DNA of 14,322 nucleotides from Treponema sp. GTDB lineage: Bacteria; Spirochaetota; Spirochaetia; Treponematales; Breznakiellaceae. This document shows positions 7,007 through 14,062 of the stretch, in pieces. The notes beneath the pieces were generated by a model. The model made no database searches, had not been told where the DNA came from, and saw nothing but the letters and a program-made list of their open reading frames with translations. A program made the translations under genes and the position numbers. Every line of letters starts with the position of its first letter. Within the stretch, counting starts at the first letter, position 1. The stretch spans positions 1 through 14,322 of the forward strand of contig JAISGE010000061.1 in the NCBI GenBank assembly GCA_031263265.1, given 5' to 3'.

Positions 7007-9061
7007 TGGAAAATATCCGGTACTATCCCGGCCTGAACGCTCTAACAGGTATACCTCCGCTTCTATGGGAAGGTATGCCCTGCCAAAATCAGTGGGTAAC
7101 TGGGATCGGTAGCTGAGAATATACGACCCGGTAGGATGAGAGGCGATACTTTCTATAACCGGTCCAATGCCTTCAGGCTGATAAAGGGATATAAGTTGTC
7201 CGCCGGTCTGATCACAAAGGTACTGAAGCGCTTCATCCGCCGGATTACCCCCCACCATAACCGCATGAAAGACAATACCGTTATTCGCCAGATACGCAGC
7301 CAACTCCGAAAGGGTGTACTGTTCAAAGGCAAGATCCCCCATGCTTCCCGTTCCTACAAACACCACTGCCCGCTTCTTTTCACCAGGAAGCAGATCCGTA
7401 GCTGCAAGCCGCAGTCCCAAGTCAAAGCGCCATCGCGAGGTATAGGATGCCCCATTTCCCCGAGCGCTCTGGAGCCAATGCGCCTCATCAGCCTGTTCCT
7501 TGAGCGGCTGTTCACTGGCAGAAATAAGGGAAACAACCCTGCCTTTGAGACTTCTGATAATATCCCGGACCGCCGCAGCCAAATCATCCTGGAAGCCTAC
7601 CGTCCGCTGGGATCGTTCTATAAGGATAGCTATATCAGCAGTTTCGGCTCGGTAGGCTGCACCCAAAAATTGTTGCTCCGCCACGGTATACCCTTTCTCG
7701 CTCAACAGAAAATTCCGGCCGTCAAGCCCCAGAATAGGACGCCGAAGCCGGTCTTGAACCGAAAGTTCCACGGTGATCTTGGGAAAATTATCCGTCACCA
7801 CCCGGTCTATCTGTACAAAAAGTCCCGCGGCCATATCAGCAAACCGGGTCATCACCGAGACCTCGTTTTCCTGAAAGTTAGCGGCTAATACATTACCGTT
7901 CTGATCCATGGCAGCCCCTACGATGCGCATCCTGGAATTCCCCGCTACACCCATTTCTTGGATGACCGCAGAATTAGGATCAACCAGGAGAATTCGATTG
8001 GTATCCGCCACCAGAAGCCGGCCATCAGGAAGAAATCGGAGACTTTCAGGGCCGGTCAAACCTTCCTGAATAAGAATACCCAGGTATGTTCCATTCCGGT
8101 CAAACACATAGATGCGTTTTGCTACGCTATCCGCTGCATACACCCTACCATTCTGAGCAGCAATACCTGTAGGAGAAAGAAAACCTGAAAAATTAGGGCT
8201 TTTAGTGCCTAGAGAGAGGATAAAACCCCCATCAGGATCAAACTTGGAAATCCGACGGTTACCGTAATCCACTACATACAGATAACCCTCTTCATCTACC
8301 GCCAAATTCTGAGGACCCACAAACATCCCGTTTCCCTGGCCTTTGGATCCAATATAGGACTGCCATTCTCCATTACTGGTAAGTACGCTTACCCGTCCTC
8401 CTCGGTATTCCGAAAGGAAAAGCCTGCCGTCGTTTCCTCTCACGAGATCATAGGGCCGGTCAAAGCCATTGAGAGGACCCCGTTGACGCTGCCTGACAAT
8501 ACCATTTACGTCAATTCGGACCAGTTCATTACTCCCGTAAGCTACTACCCAGGCAGATCCATCGTCTAAGGGTAAAACCGCGGTAGGCTGTTTAAAAATG
8601 GTTATGGTATCATACCGACCAGGATACCGGCCTGCTGCTACATACCGGACACCATCCCCCAGGATGGTCAAGAGACTGCGCCGGTTTCGCACCGTCTCAA
8701 TACGGCTACCGAGCAATAAGGCATCATCTGAGGCAGGGCTGTATGCAGCGACAGATAAACGCCACTGCCTGAGGGCCGTTTCTTCCATACCAGAACGGTA
8801 ATACGCCCGGCCTAACCAATCCATGATCAGGGGATCCACCGGACGAAACGACAGGGCTTGCTCAAAAGAAAGGATAGCTTCGTTAAAGGCAAAACGATTA
8901 TACGCCTGGACTCCCAACCGGAATTCCTCCCGGGCATAGAGGGTATCCAAGTCTGTACCCCCCAAACCCTCTTGGGCCTCAAGCATCAACGACGAAACAA
9001 ACAACAAAGAACACAAACAAATCATCCCGCCGGGGTTCAGGATGATTTTCAATCGTTGCAT
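6995..9061 (-). CDS. Secreted TPR / beta-propeller / VWA-like protein
   Basis: The protein has 688 residues. It opens with a signal peptide (KR-rich start, hydrophobic core about 12-27, likely cleavage near EAQ-EG at 28-32). Two TPR-like helical repeats cover about 43-107. A propeller built of NHL-type repeats covers about 160-410, with recurring D-x-x-G-x-L/V-Y-V-x-D patterns such as 256-266 and 386-394. The last 220 residues have the order of a VWA domain (strand 476-481, KKRAVVFVGTG at 562-572, GIVFHAVMVG at 595-604). The metal site is degenerate: the expected D-x-S-x-S reads E482-R-S484-Q-R486. The start at 9061 is preferred over an upstream in-frame ATG because it follows a GGGGGAG, gives a clean signal peptide, and overlaps the stop of the preceding TPR gene as TGATG. 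A periplasmic or surface scaffold role is inferred; the true function is unknown. Confidence 0.85.
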   Translation of the reverse strand: MQRLKIILNPGGMICLCSLLFVSSLMLEAQEGLGGTDLDTLYAREEFRLGVQAYNRFAFNEAILSFEQALSFRPVDPLIMDWLGRAYYRSGMEETALRQWRLSVAAYSPASDDALLLGSRIETVRNRRSLLTILGDGVRYVAAGRYPGRYDTITIFKQPTAVLPLDDGSAWVVAYGSNELVRIDVNGIVRQRQRGPLNGFDRPYDLVRGNDGRLFLSEYRGGRVSVLTSNGEWQSYIGSKGQGNGMFVGPQNLAVDEEGYLYVVDYGNRRISKFDPDGGFILSLGTKSPNFSGFLSPTGIAAQNGRVYAADSVAKRIYVFDRNGTYLGILIQEGLTGPESLRFLPDGRLLVADTNRILLVDPNSAVIQEMGVAGNSRMRIVGAAMDQNGNVLAANFQENEVSVMTRFADMAAGLFVQIDRVVTDNFPKITVELSVQDRLRRPILGLDGRNFLLSEKGYTVAEQQFLGAAYRAETADIAILIERSQRTVGFQDDLAAAVRDIIRSLKGRVVSLISASEQPLKEQADEAHWLQSARGNGASYTSRWRFDLGLRLAATDLLPGEKKRAVVFVGTGSMGDLAFEQYTLSELAAYLANNGIVFHAVMVGGNPADEALQYLCDQTGGQLISLYQPEGIGPVIESIASHPTGSYILSYRSQLPTDFGRAYLPIEAEVYLLERSGRDSTGYFPPLE

Positions 9062-9771
9062 CAGCTCCCCCCTGCAACGATCCGTATATGATTCCGTATC
9101 TCTTTTTGCTGGGATGCCAAGGTAGCTGTACCCAAGGCGCGGCGCAGCCAGTTTCTCGCCTCTACGGCATCTCCATTCTTGAAATATGCCCATCCCAGAG
9201 AATCAAGATACGCGGCATTCTCAGGATTAAGATCCACTGCTTTTTTACAAAATATCAGCCCTTGTTGCACATTCATGGCGGTATCTGCCAAGATATACCC
9301 TAGACCATTCATGGCAGTGGTATTGTTATTATCTAATTGCAGGGCCTTAGCATACAACTCTACCGCTTTTCGATACTGCTGCTCGGAACAGGCTGAATAA
9401 GCCAGGATAGTATAGAGCTGTACTGATTCAAATCCGATTTCTGATAGACGATTAAGTTCAAATTCTGCCATTTTCGTCCGTTCAGTAATAACATAAATAT
9501 ACGCTAAGGTCAAACGGCATTGATATACCCTAAGGACATTCGATTCTGCATTTACCACTTGCTCCAGATAGAGGAGAGCATCATCAAAGCGCCCGAGTTT
9601 GGTATAGCAAAGCCCCAAATAATAAGCAAGTTCACTCGTAACCTTGGTATCCTCCTCATTCGTATCGGTATGTAACTGCAGAAAGACCCGTAATGCCATA
9701 TCCCATCGTTTCAGATTAAAAAGCCGGATTCCTTCTTGTAGTGTTTCTGTAAGCGTTTCTGTCATTATCAT
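9061..9771 (-). CDS. TPR-repeat protein
   Basis: This 236-residue protein, almost entirely helical, holds about five or six tetratricopeptide repeats. Clear units are at about 10-38 (EGIRLFNLKRWDMALRVF), 46-77 (YYLGLCYTKLGRFDDALLYLEQ), 117-150 (AYSACSEQQYRKAVELYAKAL), 151-185 (GLGYILADTA) and 188-222 (YLDSLGWAYFKNGDAVEARNWL). TPRs bind other proteins, and there is no signal peptide or membrane segment, so it is probably cytoplasmic. The ATG at 9771 is preferred over 9813 because GAGGGG lies 6 nt upstream of it, while the 9813 codon has no ribosome site. Its stop overlaps the next start in TGATG, so it is translationally coupled to the secreted TPR/propeller protein. The two probably act in one process, but which is unknown. 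Confidence 0.85.
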   Translation of the reverse strand: MIMTETLTETLQEGIRLFNLKRWDMALRVFLQLHTDTNEEDTKVTSELAYYLGLCYTKLGRFDDALLYLEQVVNAESNVLRVYQCRLTLAYIYVITERTKMAEFELNRLSEIGFESVQLYTILAYSACSEQQYRKAVELYAKALQLDNNNTTAMNGLGYILADTAMNVQQGLIFCKKAVDLNPENAAYLDSLGWAYFKNGDAVEARNWLRRALGTATLASQQKEIRNHIRIVAGGS

Positions 9772-9938
9772 AGAGAACCCCTCAATTAAATTTATCACCC
9801 TAAGCGCTAACATTGTTAGGAATCATCTTTACTGACACACCTTATCCATAATAAGGCGCTTGAAACCTCAATTTCGAAAACGACTCCTCTATTTATTATC
9901 TACAAAACAGGAAATTTCTTTACGAAAATCTTAGGGGT
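9772..9938 (-). other. Spacer between surE and the TPR pair
   Basis: This 167-nt AT-rich gap probably carries the promoter of the TPR operon, but no convincing -35/-10 pair is visible. A 6-bp inverted repeat CCTTAT-ccata-ATAAGG lies at about 9840-9856. I see no clear terminator after surE. Confidence 0.3.
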
Positions 9939-10715
9939 TTATCCTTGTTTTTTGAGGGAATGGAGCGCCACCGCGGTATGTTCAGGAGCACCAGGACAAA
10001 GCTCCCGGCTTACCACAGGGTGTACGAATACCGGACTTACCGAAACGTAGTTTCGGGAAACCGCATCCCAATCTGACCCTGTTTCTGGTTCAGTCCATAT
10101 CGATCCGCCATTGATAAAACAGTATTTCCTACCATGAGGAACATCAAAGACCGATATTTGATCGTGGTAAATCCGCCGGGAAGGAAAAGTAGTCAACATA
10201 CCTTCAGGTTTTCCCGGGATGTTAGGGAGGTTTACATTAACAAAGGTATCTGCCTTCCATGAAGATAGCAATTCCTCAAGATGTTCCGCCACAAAAGACA
10301 CCGCCGCCTCCCAATAAAAAGTACCCTCCCCTGCTAGAGAAAGGGCTATGGAAGGAAGACCATAAAGACTCCCCTGCCGGGCTGCTGCGGCAGTACCGGA
10401 ATAGATAATATCGGTTCCTATATTAGCCCCTTTATTAATACCCGATACCACCAGGTCAGGTTTAATCGAAAGACCTCCCAGGATGGCCATCATAACACAA
10501 TCCGCCGGAGTTCCTGAACAAACCCAGGTATCTACTCCATGAGGACTCAGACAAAGCGGGGCTTTTAAAAAAGATATACTATGGGAAACCCCAGAGCAGT
10601 CTGAATCCGGTGCTAAGACCCAAATACGGTGTCTACCCTGGGCGCGCAAAGCCGCTGCCAAAAGAAGCAGGCCTTCTCCTGTTATACCATCATCGTTGGT
10701 TACCAGTATATTCAT
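9939..10715 (-). CDS. surE: 5'/3'-nucleotidase SurE
   Basis: This 258-residue survival protein E is a divalent-metal-dependent nucleoside monophosphate phosphatase, cytoplasmic in bacteria. The N-terminal NILVTNDDG motif gives metal ligands D8 and D9; the serine of APDSDCSGVSHS (S41) and the asparagine of SGINKGANIG (N94) complete the expected site. The conserved YSGTAAAARQG stretch is at 105-115. Length is typical. GGAG lies a few nt before the ATG. The gene begins 18 nt after the galactokinase-like gene and is presumably in the same transcript. SurE has been linked to stationary-phase survival and stress in other bacteria; nothing here shows its physiological role in this organism. Confidence 0.95.
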   Translation of the reverse strand: MNILVTNDDGITGEGLLLLAAALRAQGRHRIWVLAPDSDCSGVSHSISFLKAPLCLSPHGVDTWVCSGTPADCVMMAILGGLSIKPDLVVSGINKGANIGTDIIYSGTAAAARQGSLYGLPSIALSLAGEGTFYWEAAVSFVAEHLEELLSSWKADTFVNVNLPNIPGKPEGMLTTFPSRRIYHDQISVFDVPHGRKYCFINGGSIWTEPETGSDWDAVSRNYVSVSPVFVHPVVSRELCPGAPEHTAVALHSLKKQG

Positions 10716-10733
10716 AAAACTCCAAGTAATACA

Positions 10734-11897
10734 TCAAGCTGGTACAAGCCGGGTTCCGGTAGCAGGCTTAATTTGGTACAATACTGGATGGAAGCCGAAG
10801 ATCCGTTCATAGTCTTCAATCCGTCGCTGGTATTCTTCAACGGCATCTTCTTTAATAATCGTATAGGTGCAACCCCCAAAACCCCGACCAGTCATCCGTG
10901 AACCCAGGACACCCTCTATTTCTTGGGCCCGTTTCACCAGCCAATCAATCTCAGGACAAGACACCTCATACAAATCCCGAAGGCTCTCGTGGGAATGAAG
11001 TATAACCTTGGAAAGGGCCACCAGATCCATCTTCGTAAGGGCCTCTTCTGCATCGTAGACCCGCCTGAGTTCCTGGACAATATGCATACTGCGCCGCCTG
11101 ATTTCTTCAGGGAGATCCCCCATGGATTCAACCAGATCAGCGGTAACAAAATCTCGTAAGCTTGCCCCCTCTTTTTTCTGAGCGAGCAGGGCAAGGCCCT
11201 TCTTTATATCATGCTGACGCTCTTTAAGTTCATCTTCCATCCCGATGCGGGGTACTCGGGAATCCATGATGAGGATCTTATACTCAGAAATGCTCGATTT
11301 AATCCGGTTTACCTCTAGGGTTGTTTCATCCACGATGAGAAACTCATCCTGCCGTGCCGCAAGCGCGATGACATAATCAATAGGGTTGGTATGCTCCTCA
11401 AAGAAAAACTCATTGGAAAGGATAAGCTGGTCTAACAGGTCGTCATCGCTCATATCAACCTTGAAAAATCCCCGGAGGGCCGCAGCCGCAGCTACCTCTA
11501 TGGCTGATGAAGAAGCCAACCCAATGTGCTGAGGAATATCCCCCACCAGGGTAAAATTAAGCCCCTTAACCGGATACCCCATATTCGCAAATATATGAAT
11601 CGCCACCTTGATATAATTAGCCCAGCGATCTTCCCGTTTATACTTAAGATTAACCAGGGTAGTGCGTTTCCGTTCCCCCAAGTCAGCAGCATAAAACCTA
11701 AGAGAACTATCCTTCCGAGGGCTCACCGCAACACGGATATACCGGTCAATTGCCGAAGAGAGAAATAATCCAGCCTTGGGCTCACCATGCTCACCAAGGT
11801 AATGAACCCTACCGGGCGCCTCGGCAATGACAATAGCTTCGGATCGGTCGGCGTCTAACTCGTATTCCTTACGGTGGATGTGACCGAGGTCCAACAT
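10734..11897 (-). CDS. Galactokinase-like GHMP kinase, divergent
   Basis: This 387-residue sugar kinase belongs to the GHMP superfamily. Motif 1 reads APGRVHYLGEHGEP (27-40), where galactokinases have G-R-V-N-x-I-G-E-H-x-D-Y: R30, E36 and H37 are kept, the Asn is His32 and the sugar-contacting Asp is Glu39. The ATP loop reads GDIPQHIGLASSSA (119-132), one residue longer than the usual GLSSSA and closer to the GLGSSSA of other GHMP kinases. The catalytic Asp is probably D174 in NPIDYVIAL, and motif 3 is SRMTGRGFGGCT (333-344). The most direct reading is galactokinase making galactose-1-phosphate for the Leloir pathway, but the altered sugar site makes another sugar possible. No galT or galE is next to it. 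GGAGAGGG precedes the ATG. It heads a two-gene unit with surE. Confidence 0.8.
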   Translation of the reverse strand: MLDLGHIHRKEYELDADRSEAIVIAEAPGRVHYLGEHGEPKAGLFLSSAIDRYIRVAVSPRKDSSLRFYAADLGERKRTTLVNLKYKREDRWANYIKVAIHIFANMGYPVKGLNFTLVGDIPQHIGLASSSAIEVAAAAALRGFFKVDMSDDDLLDQLILSNEFFFEEHTNPIDYVIALAARQDEFLIVDETTLEVNRIKSSISEYKILIMDSRVPRIGMEDELKERQHDIKKGLALLAQKKEGASLRDFVTADLVESMGDLPEEIRRRSMHIVQELRRVYDAEEALTKMDLVALSKVILHSHESLRDLYEVSCPEIDWLVKRAQEIEGVLGSRMTGRGFGGCTYTIIKEDAVEEYQRRIEDYERIFGFHPVLYQIKPATGTRLVPA

Positions 11898-12221
11898 GTA
11901 TTAAAACCCTCTCCAATTTTTTTATGTATTTTGTTCATTTTTTATAATACCTACTATAAACAAGCTACGTTACTATAATACTACTAGAAAGACTTTGTCT
12001 TATTCAACTATAATTATACAAATCACCGTATAATTTAACAGAAATTTATCTAAGAGCTGAGTAACGTTACAAAAGAACATTTATATAAACCATAGAGCAC
12101 CCCTATAGTTACACCATGGTTATTTCGTAATATTTTTTGTATTTGCCGTAAGGCAACGCAGGGAGTTGCCAGGATGCCCACTCCAGGATATGATACCAGC
12201 ATCATTTTAAGGAGGAGTTTC
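11898..12221. promoter_or_regulatory. Divergent AT-rich control region
   Basis: No gene is seen in these 324 nt between the leftward kinase gene and the rightward DUF1015 gene. The left two thirds are strongly AT-rich, with many TATAAT-like words on both strands (for example 11943-11948 and near 12002-12035), consistent with promoters in both directions, though no pair is decisive. Possible operator sites are a perfect 10-bp palindrome GTAACGTTAC (12061-12070), a related TACGTTACT near 11966-11974, and AAGAC-ttt-GTCTT (11989-12001). The right end (12141-12221) is a structured leader described separately. Confidence 0.55.
12141..12221 (+). promoter_or_regulatory. Structured leader with alternative hairpins before the DUF1015 gene
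   Basis: Hairpin A is TTGCC-GTAA-GGCAA (12143-12156, GNRA-type tetraloop). Hairpin B is GGCAAC-GCAGGGA-GTTGCC (12152-12170) and reuses the same GGCAA, so A and B exclude each other. Downstream, ATGAT-ACCAGC-ATCAT (12190-12205) sits just before the Shine-Dalgarno AAGGAGGAG, and ACTCC (12180-12184) is complementary to GGAGT in that site (12214-12218). This has the form of a translational switch or attenuator but matches no known riboswitch I can recall. Confidence 0.35.
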
Positions 12222-13556
12222 ATGCAAAGAAACCTACCGCAGCAACTTGCGGACTTAGGCATTGCCATTCCTGAGATCATGCTTCCCAGACAAGGCACGG
12301 ATTTAGAGAAATGGGCGGTGATCGCCTGCGATCAGTTTACCCAGGATAGGGCATACTGGGCCAAGGTAGCGGATACGGTTGGTTCGGCTCCTTCTACGTT
12401 GCACCTGATTTTTCCTGAAATATACCTTGGTGATCCTGGACGAACAGAGCGGATCCAAAAGATACATCACACCATGGACGCGTATCTCGCTACGGGTATC
12501 TTGGCTCCGCCGAAAAAGGGCTTGGTGTACCTGGAACGGAGCACTCCCTATCACCAGTGTCGGCGTGGACTCATGGTTGCCGTTGATCTGGAACAGTACG
12601 ATTGGAAAGCCCAGACCCGTGCCCTTATCAGGGCAACCGAAGGAACCATAGCAGAGCGGTTGCCTCCCCGGATGGAGGTTCGCCGGGGAGCGGCTTTGGA
12701 GAGTTCTCATGTGCTCCTGCTCATTGATGATGAAGCTGATTCCCTGCTTCCCGGTTTAGGAGAACAGGCAAAAAAGGCGGGGCCGCCGGTATACCAAACC
12801 TCCTTGCAATGGGGGGCTGTTTCCGGTTGGTTCCTGGATCAGGAAACCCCGTGGGCCTATCTTGCCGAGGGCCTTGAGGCCTTGGCCCAAAAAGCCCAAC
12901 GTAGTTACGGCAGTCCAGGGGAAGTACCTTTTCTCTATGCGGTAGGGGATGGGAACCATTCCTTGGCAAGCGCCAAGGCCATCTGGGAAGAATACAAGGC
13001 TGCCCATGCACAGGAACCGGGACTCATGGCTCACGCTGCACGGTGGGCCTTGGTAGAGGTGGAAAACCTCTATGATCCGGGCATAGGGTTTGAGCCTATT
13101 CATCGTCTTATTTTTGGTGCAGAGCTGGGGGCCGTGCTCCGCGTCCTCTCCCGATTACCCGGCTTTACCAGCCATCCGGTGGTACAGCCTGGGGAATTAT
13201 CCGCCCTGGTGGGAGGGGAAGCGCAAAACCGGTTTGGGCTTATTGCCGGTACTGAACTCATGCTCGTGGAAGTCGAGGCGTCAGGACTTGCCACGGACTA
13301 TCTTCAGCCCCTGCTGGATGGGTTTATTAAGGATACCCCAGGTACTTCCATTGATTATATTCATGGGGAAGCGGATCTATTCAAAAGTGCTCAACATGCG
13401 GATAGTACCTCAGTGGGCATCCTGTTGCCTCCCGTTAAAAAAAGCGGCCTTTTCAAAACCGTTGCGCGCCGGGGCCCCCTGCCGCGAAAGAGTTTTTCTA
13501 TGGGAGAAGCTATTGAAAAACGTTTTTATTTTGAATGTCGAAGCCTTTTCTGGTAA
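12222..13556 (+). CDS. DUF1015 family protein
   Basis: This 444-residue soluble protein is the only rightward gene here. Family features are WAVIACDQFTQDRAYW at 31-46, PSTLHLIFPEIYLG at 57-70, the core GDGNHSLASAK at 242-252 (corresponding to the DGHHR-type motif of the family), and the C-terminal RGPLPRKSFSMGEAIEKRFY at 417-436. Function is not established. From memory, DUF1015 genes often sit beside serA/serC, and the motif resembles that of ParB-like proteins including the archaeal free-serine kinase SerK, so a role in serine metabolism or small-molecule phosphorylation is possible but not shown here. The ATG at 12222 is preferred over an in-frame one at 12174 because AAGGAGGAG lies 4 nt upstream. 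A terminator hairpin follows the stop. Confidence 0.88.
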   Translation: MQRNLPQQLADLGIAIPEIMLPRQGTDLEKWAVIACDQFTQDRAYWAKVADTVGSAPSTLHLIFPEIYLGDPGRTERIQKIHHTMDAYLATGILAPPKKGLVYLERSTPYHQCRRGLMVAVDLEQYDWKAQTRALIRATEGTIAERLPPRMEVRRGAALESSHVLLLIDDEADSLLPGLGEQAKKAGPPVYQTSLQWGAVSGWFLDQETPWAYLAEGLEALAQKAQRSYGSPGEVPFLYAVGDGNHSLASAKAIWEEYKAAHAQEPGLMAHAARWALVEVENLYDPGIGFEPIHRLIFGAELGAVLRVLSRLPGFTSHPVVQPGELSALVGGEAQNRFGLIAGTELMLVEVEASGLATDYLQPLLDGFIKDTPGTSIDYIHGEADLFKSAQHADSTSVGILLPPVKKSGLFKTVARRGPLPRKSFSMGEAIEKRFYFECRSLFW

Positions 13557-13565
13557 TGATTCCAG

Positions 13566-13610
13566 AGTTGTTTGAAAACGGGAGTTCTCAAACAACTTCT
13601 GTGTTTCTGT
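13566..13610 (+). terminator. Intrinsic terminator after the DUF1015 gene
   Basis: A perfect 10-bp inverted repeat, AGTTGTTTGA (13566-13575) and TCAAACAACT (13588-13597), has a 12-nt loop and is followed by a T-rich stretch (TCTGTGTTTCTGTT) on the plus strand. It begins 10 nt after the DUF1015 stop and lies between two convergent genes, so it may serve both, although the leftward side has no good T-run. Confidence 0.65.
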
Positions 13611-14050
13611 TATGACGGCTCAATAACAAGCATGTTGTTTTCATCAAATTTCCAATGCTTGCTATATGCGACTTCCCAGTAATAGCCGTCTATATCTTGA
13701 AAATATCCGCTATAACCGCCCCAAAAAACCAGTTGCGGTTTTTTCACCACCACACCGCCGTTTTTTACAACCATATTCATAAAATCATCAACTTCTTGTT
13801 CAGATTTCATAGTAATTGCAAGGGTTATACCGGAAAATTTACCTGGTGAAATTTCCGGCGGACATCGGGGGTTAATATCTTCAGCCAGTTTATCCAATGG
13901 ATATAATTCAAGTTTAGTGCCTTGATTGTCAAAGAACACAACTGCTGGCCGGCTGTTTTGTTCATAGGTTTTAAACCCTATGCCTTTGTAAAAACCAAGC
14001 GATTTTTCCAGATCCTTTACCCCAAGCGCGATTACATTAATTCTGTTCAT
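13610..14050 (-). CDS. VOC (glyoxalase/bleomycin-resistance) family protein
   Basis: This 146-residue protein is of the vicinal-oxygen-chelate fold. The two beta-alpha-beta-beta-beta halves are visible: NVIALGVKDLEKSLGFYKGIGF at 5-26 with VVFFDNQGTKLELYPL at 37-52, and ITLAITMKSEQEVDDFM at 75-91 with GGYSGYFQDIDGYYWEVAY at 111-129. Glutamates at 48 (LELYP) and 126 (WEVAY) occupy the usual metal-ligand strands, but the histidines of true glyoxalase I are not evident, so the reaction cannot be named. GAGGAG lies 6 nt before the ATG. The gene is AT-richer than the flanking core genes, and it follows the end of the G17-containing reading frame by only 12 nt. Confidence 0.88.
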   Translation of the reverse strand: MNRINVIALGVKDLEKSLGFYKGIGFKTYEQNSRPAVVFFDNQGTKLELYPLDKLAEDINPRCPPEISPGKFSGITLAITMKSEQEVDDFMNMVVKNGGVVVKKPQLVFWGGYSGYFQDIDGYYWEVAYSKHWKFDENNMLVIEPS

Positions 14051-14062
14051 TTCAGTCTCCTC

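Noticed and set aside
9062..9193. 44-residue N-terminal extension of the TPR/propeller/VWA-like protein
   Set aside because: It overlaps the coding end of the TPR gene and would bury the signal peptide; the ATG at 9061 has a good ribosome site.
9772..9813. Longer start for the TPR protein at 9813
   Set aside because: No ribosome site precedes that ATG, while the ATG at 9771 has GAGGGG at 6 nt.
12172..12206. Words GATGCCC and GATACCAGCATC that recall the theophylline aptamer
   Set aside because: The order is permuted and the essential CCCUUGGCAG half is absent; that aptamer is artificial, so the likeness is chance.
12174..12221. Upstream in-frame ATG for the DUF1015 gene
   Set aside because: It lacks a ribosome site and would make the structured leader and the strong AAGGAGGAG coding sequence.
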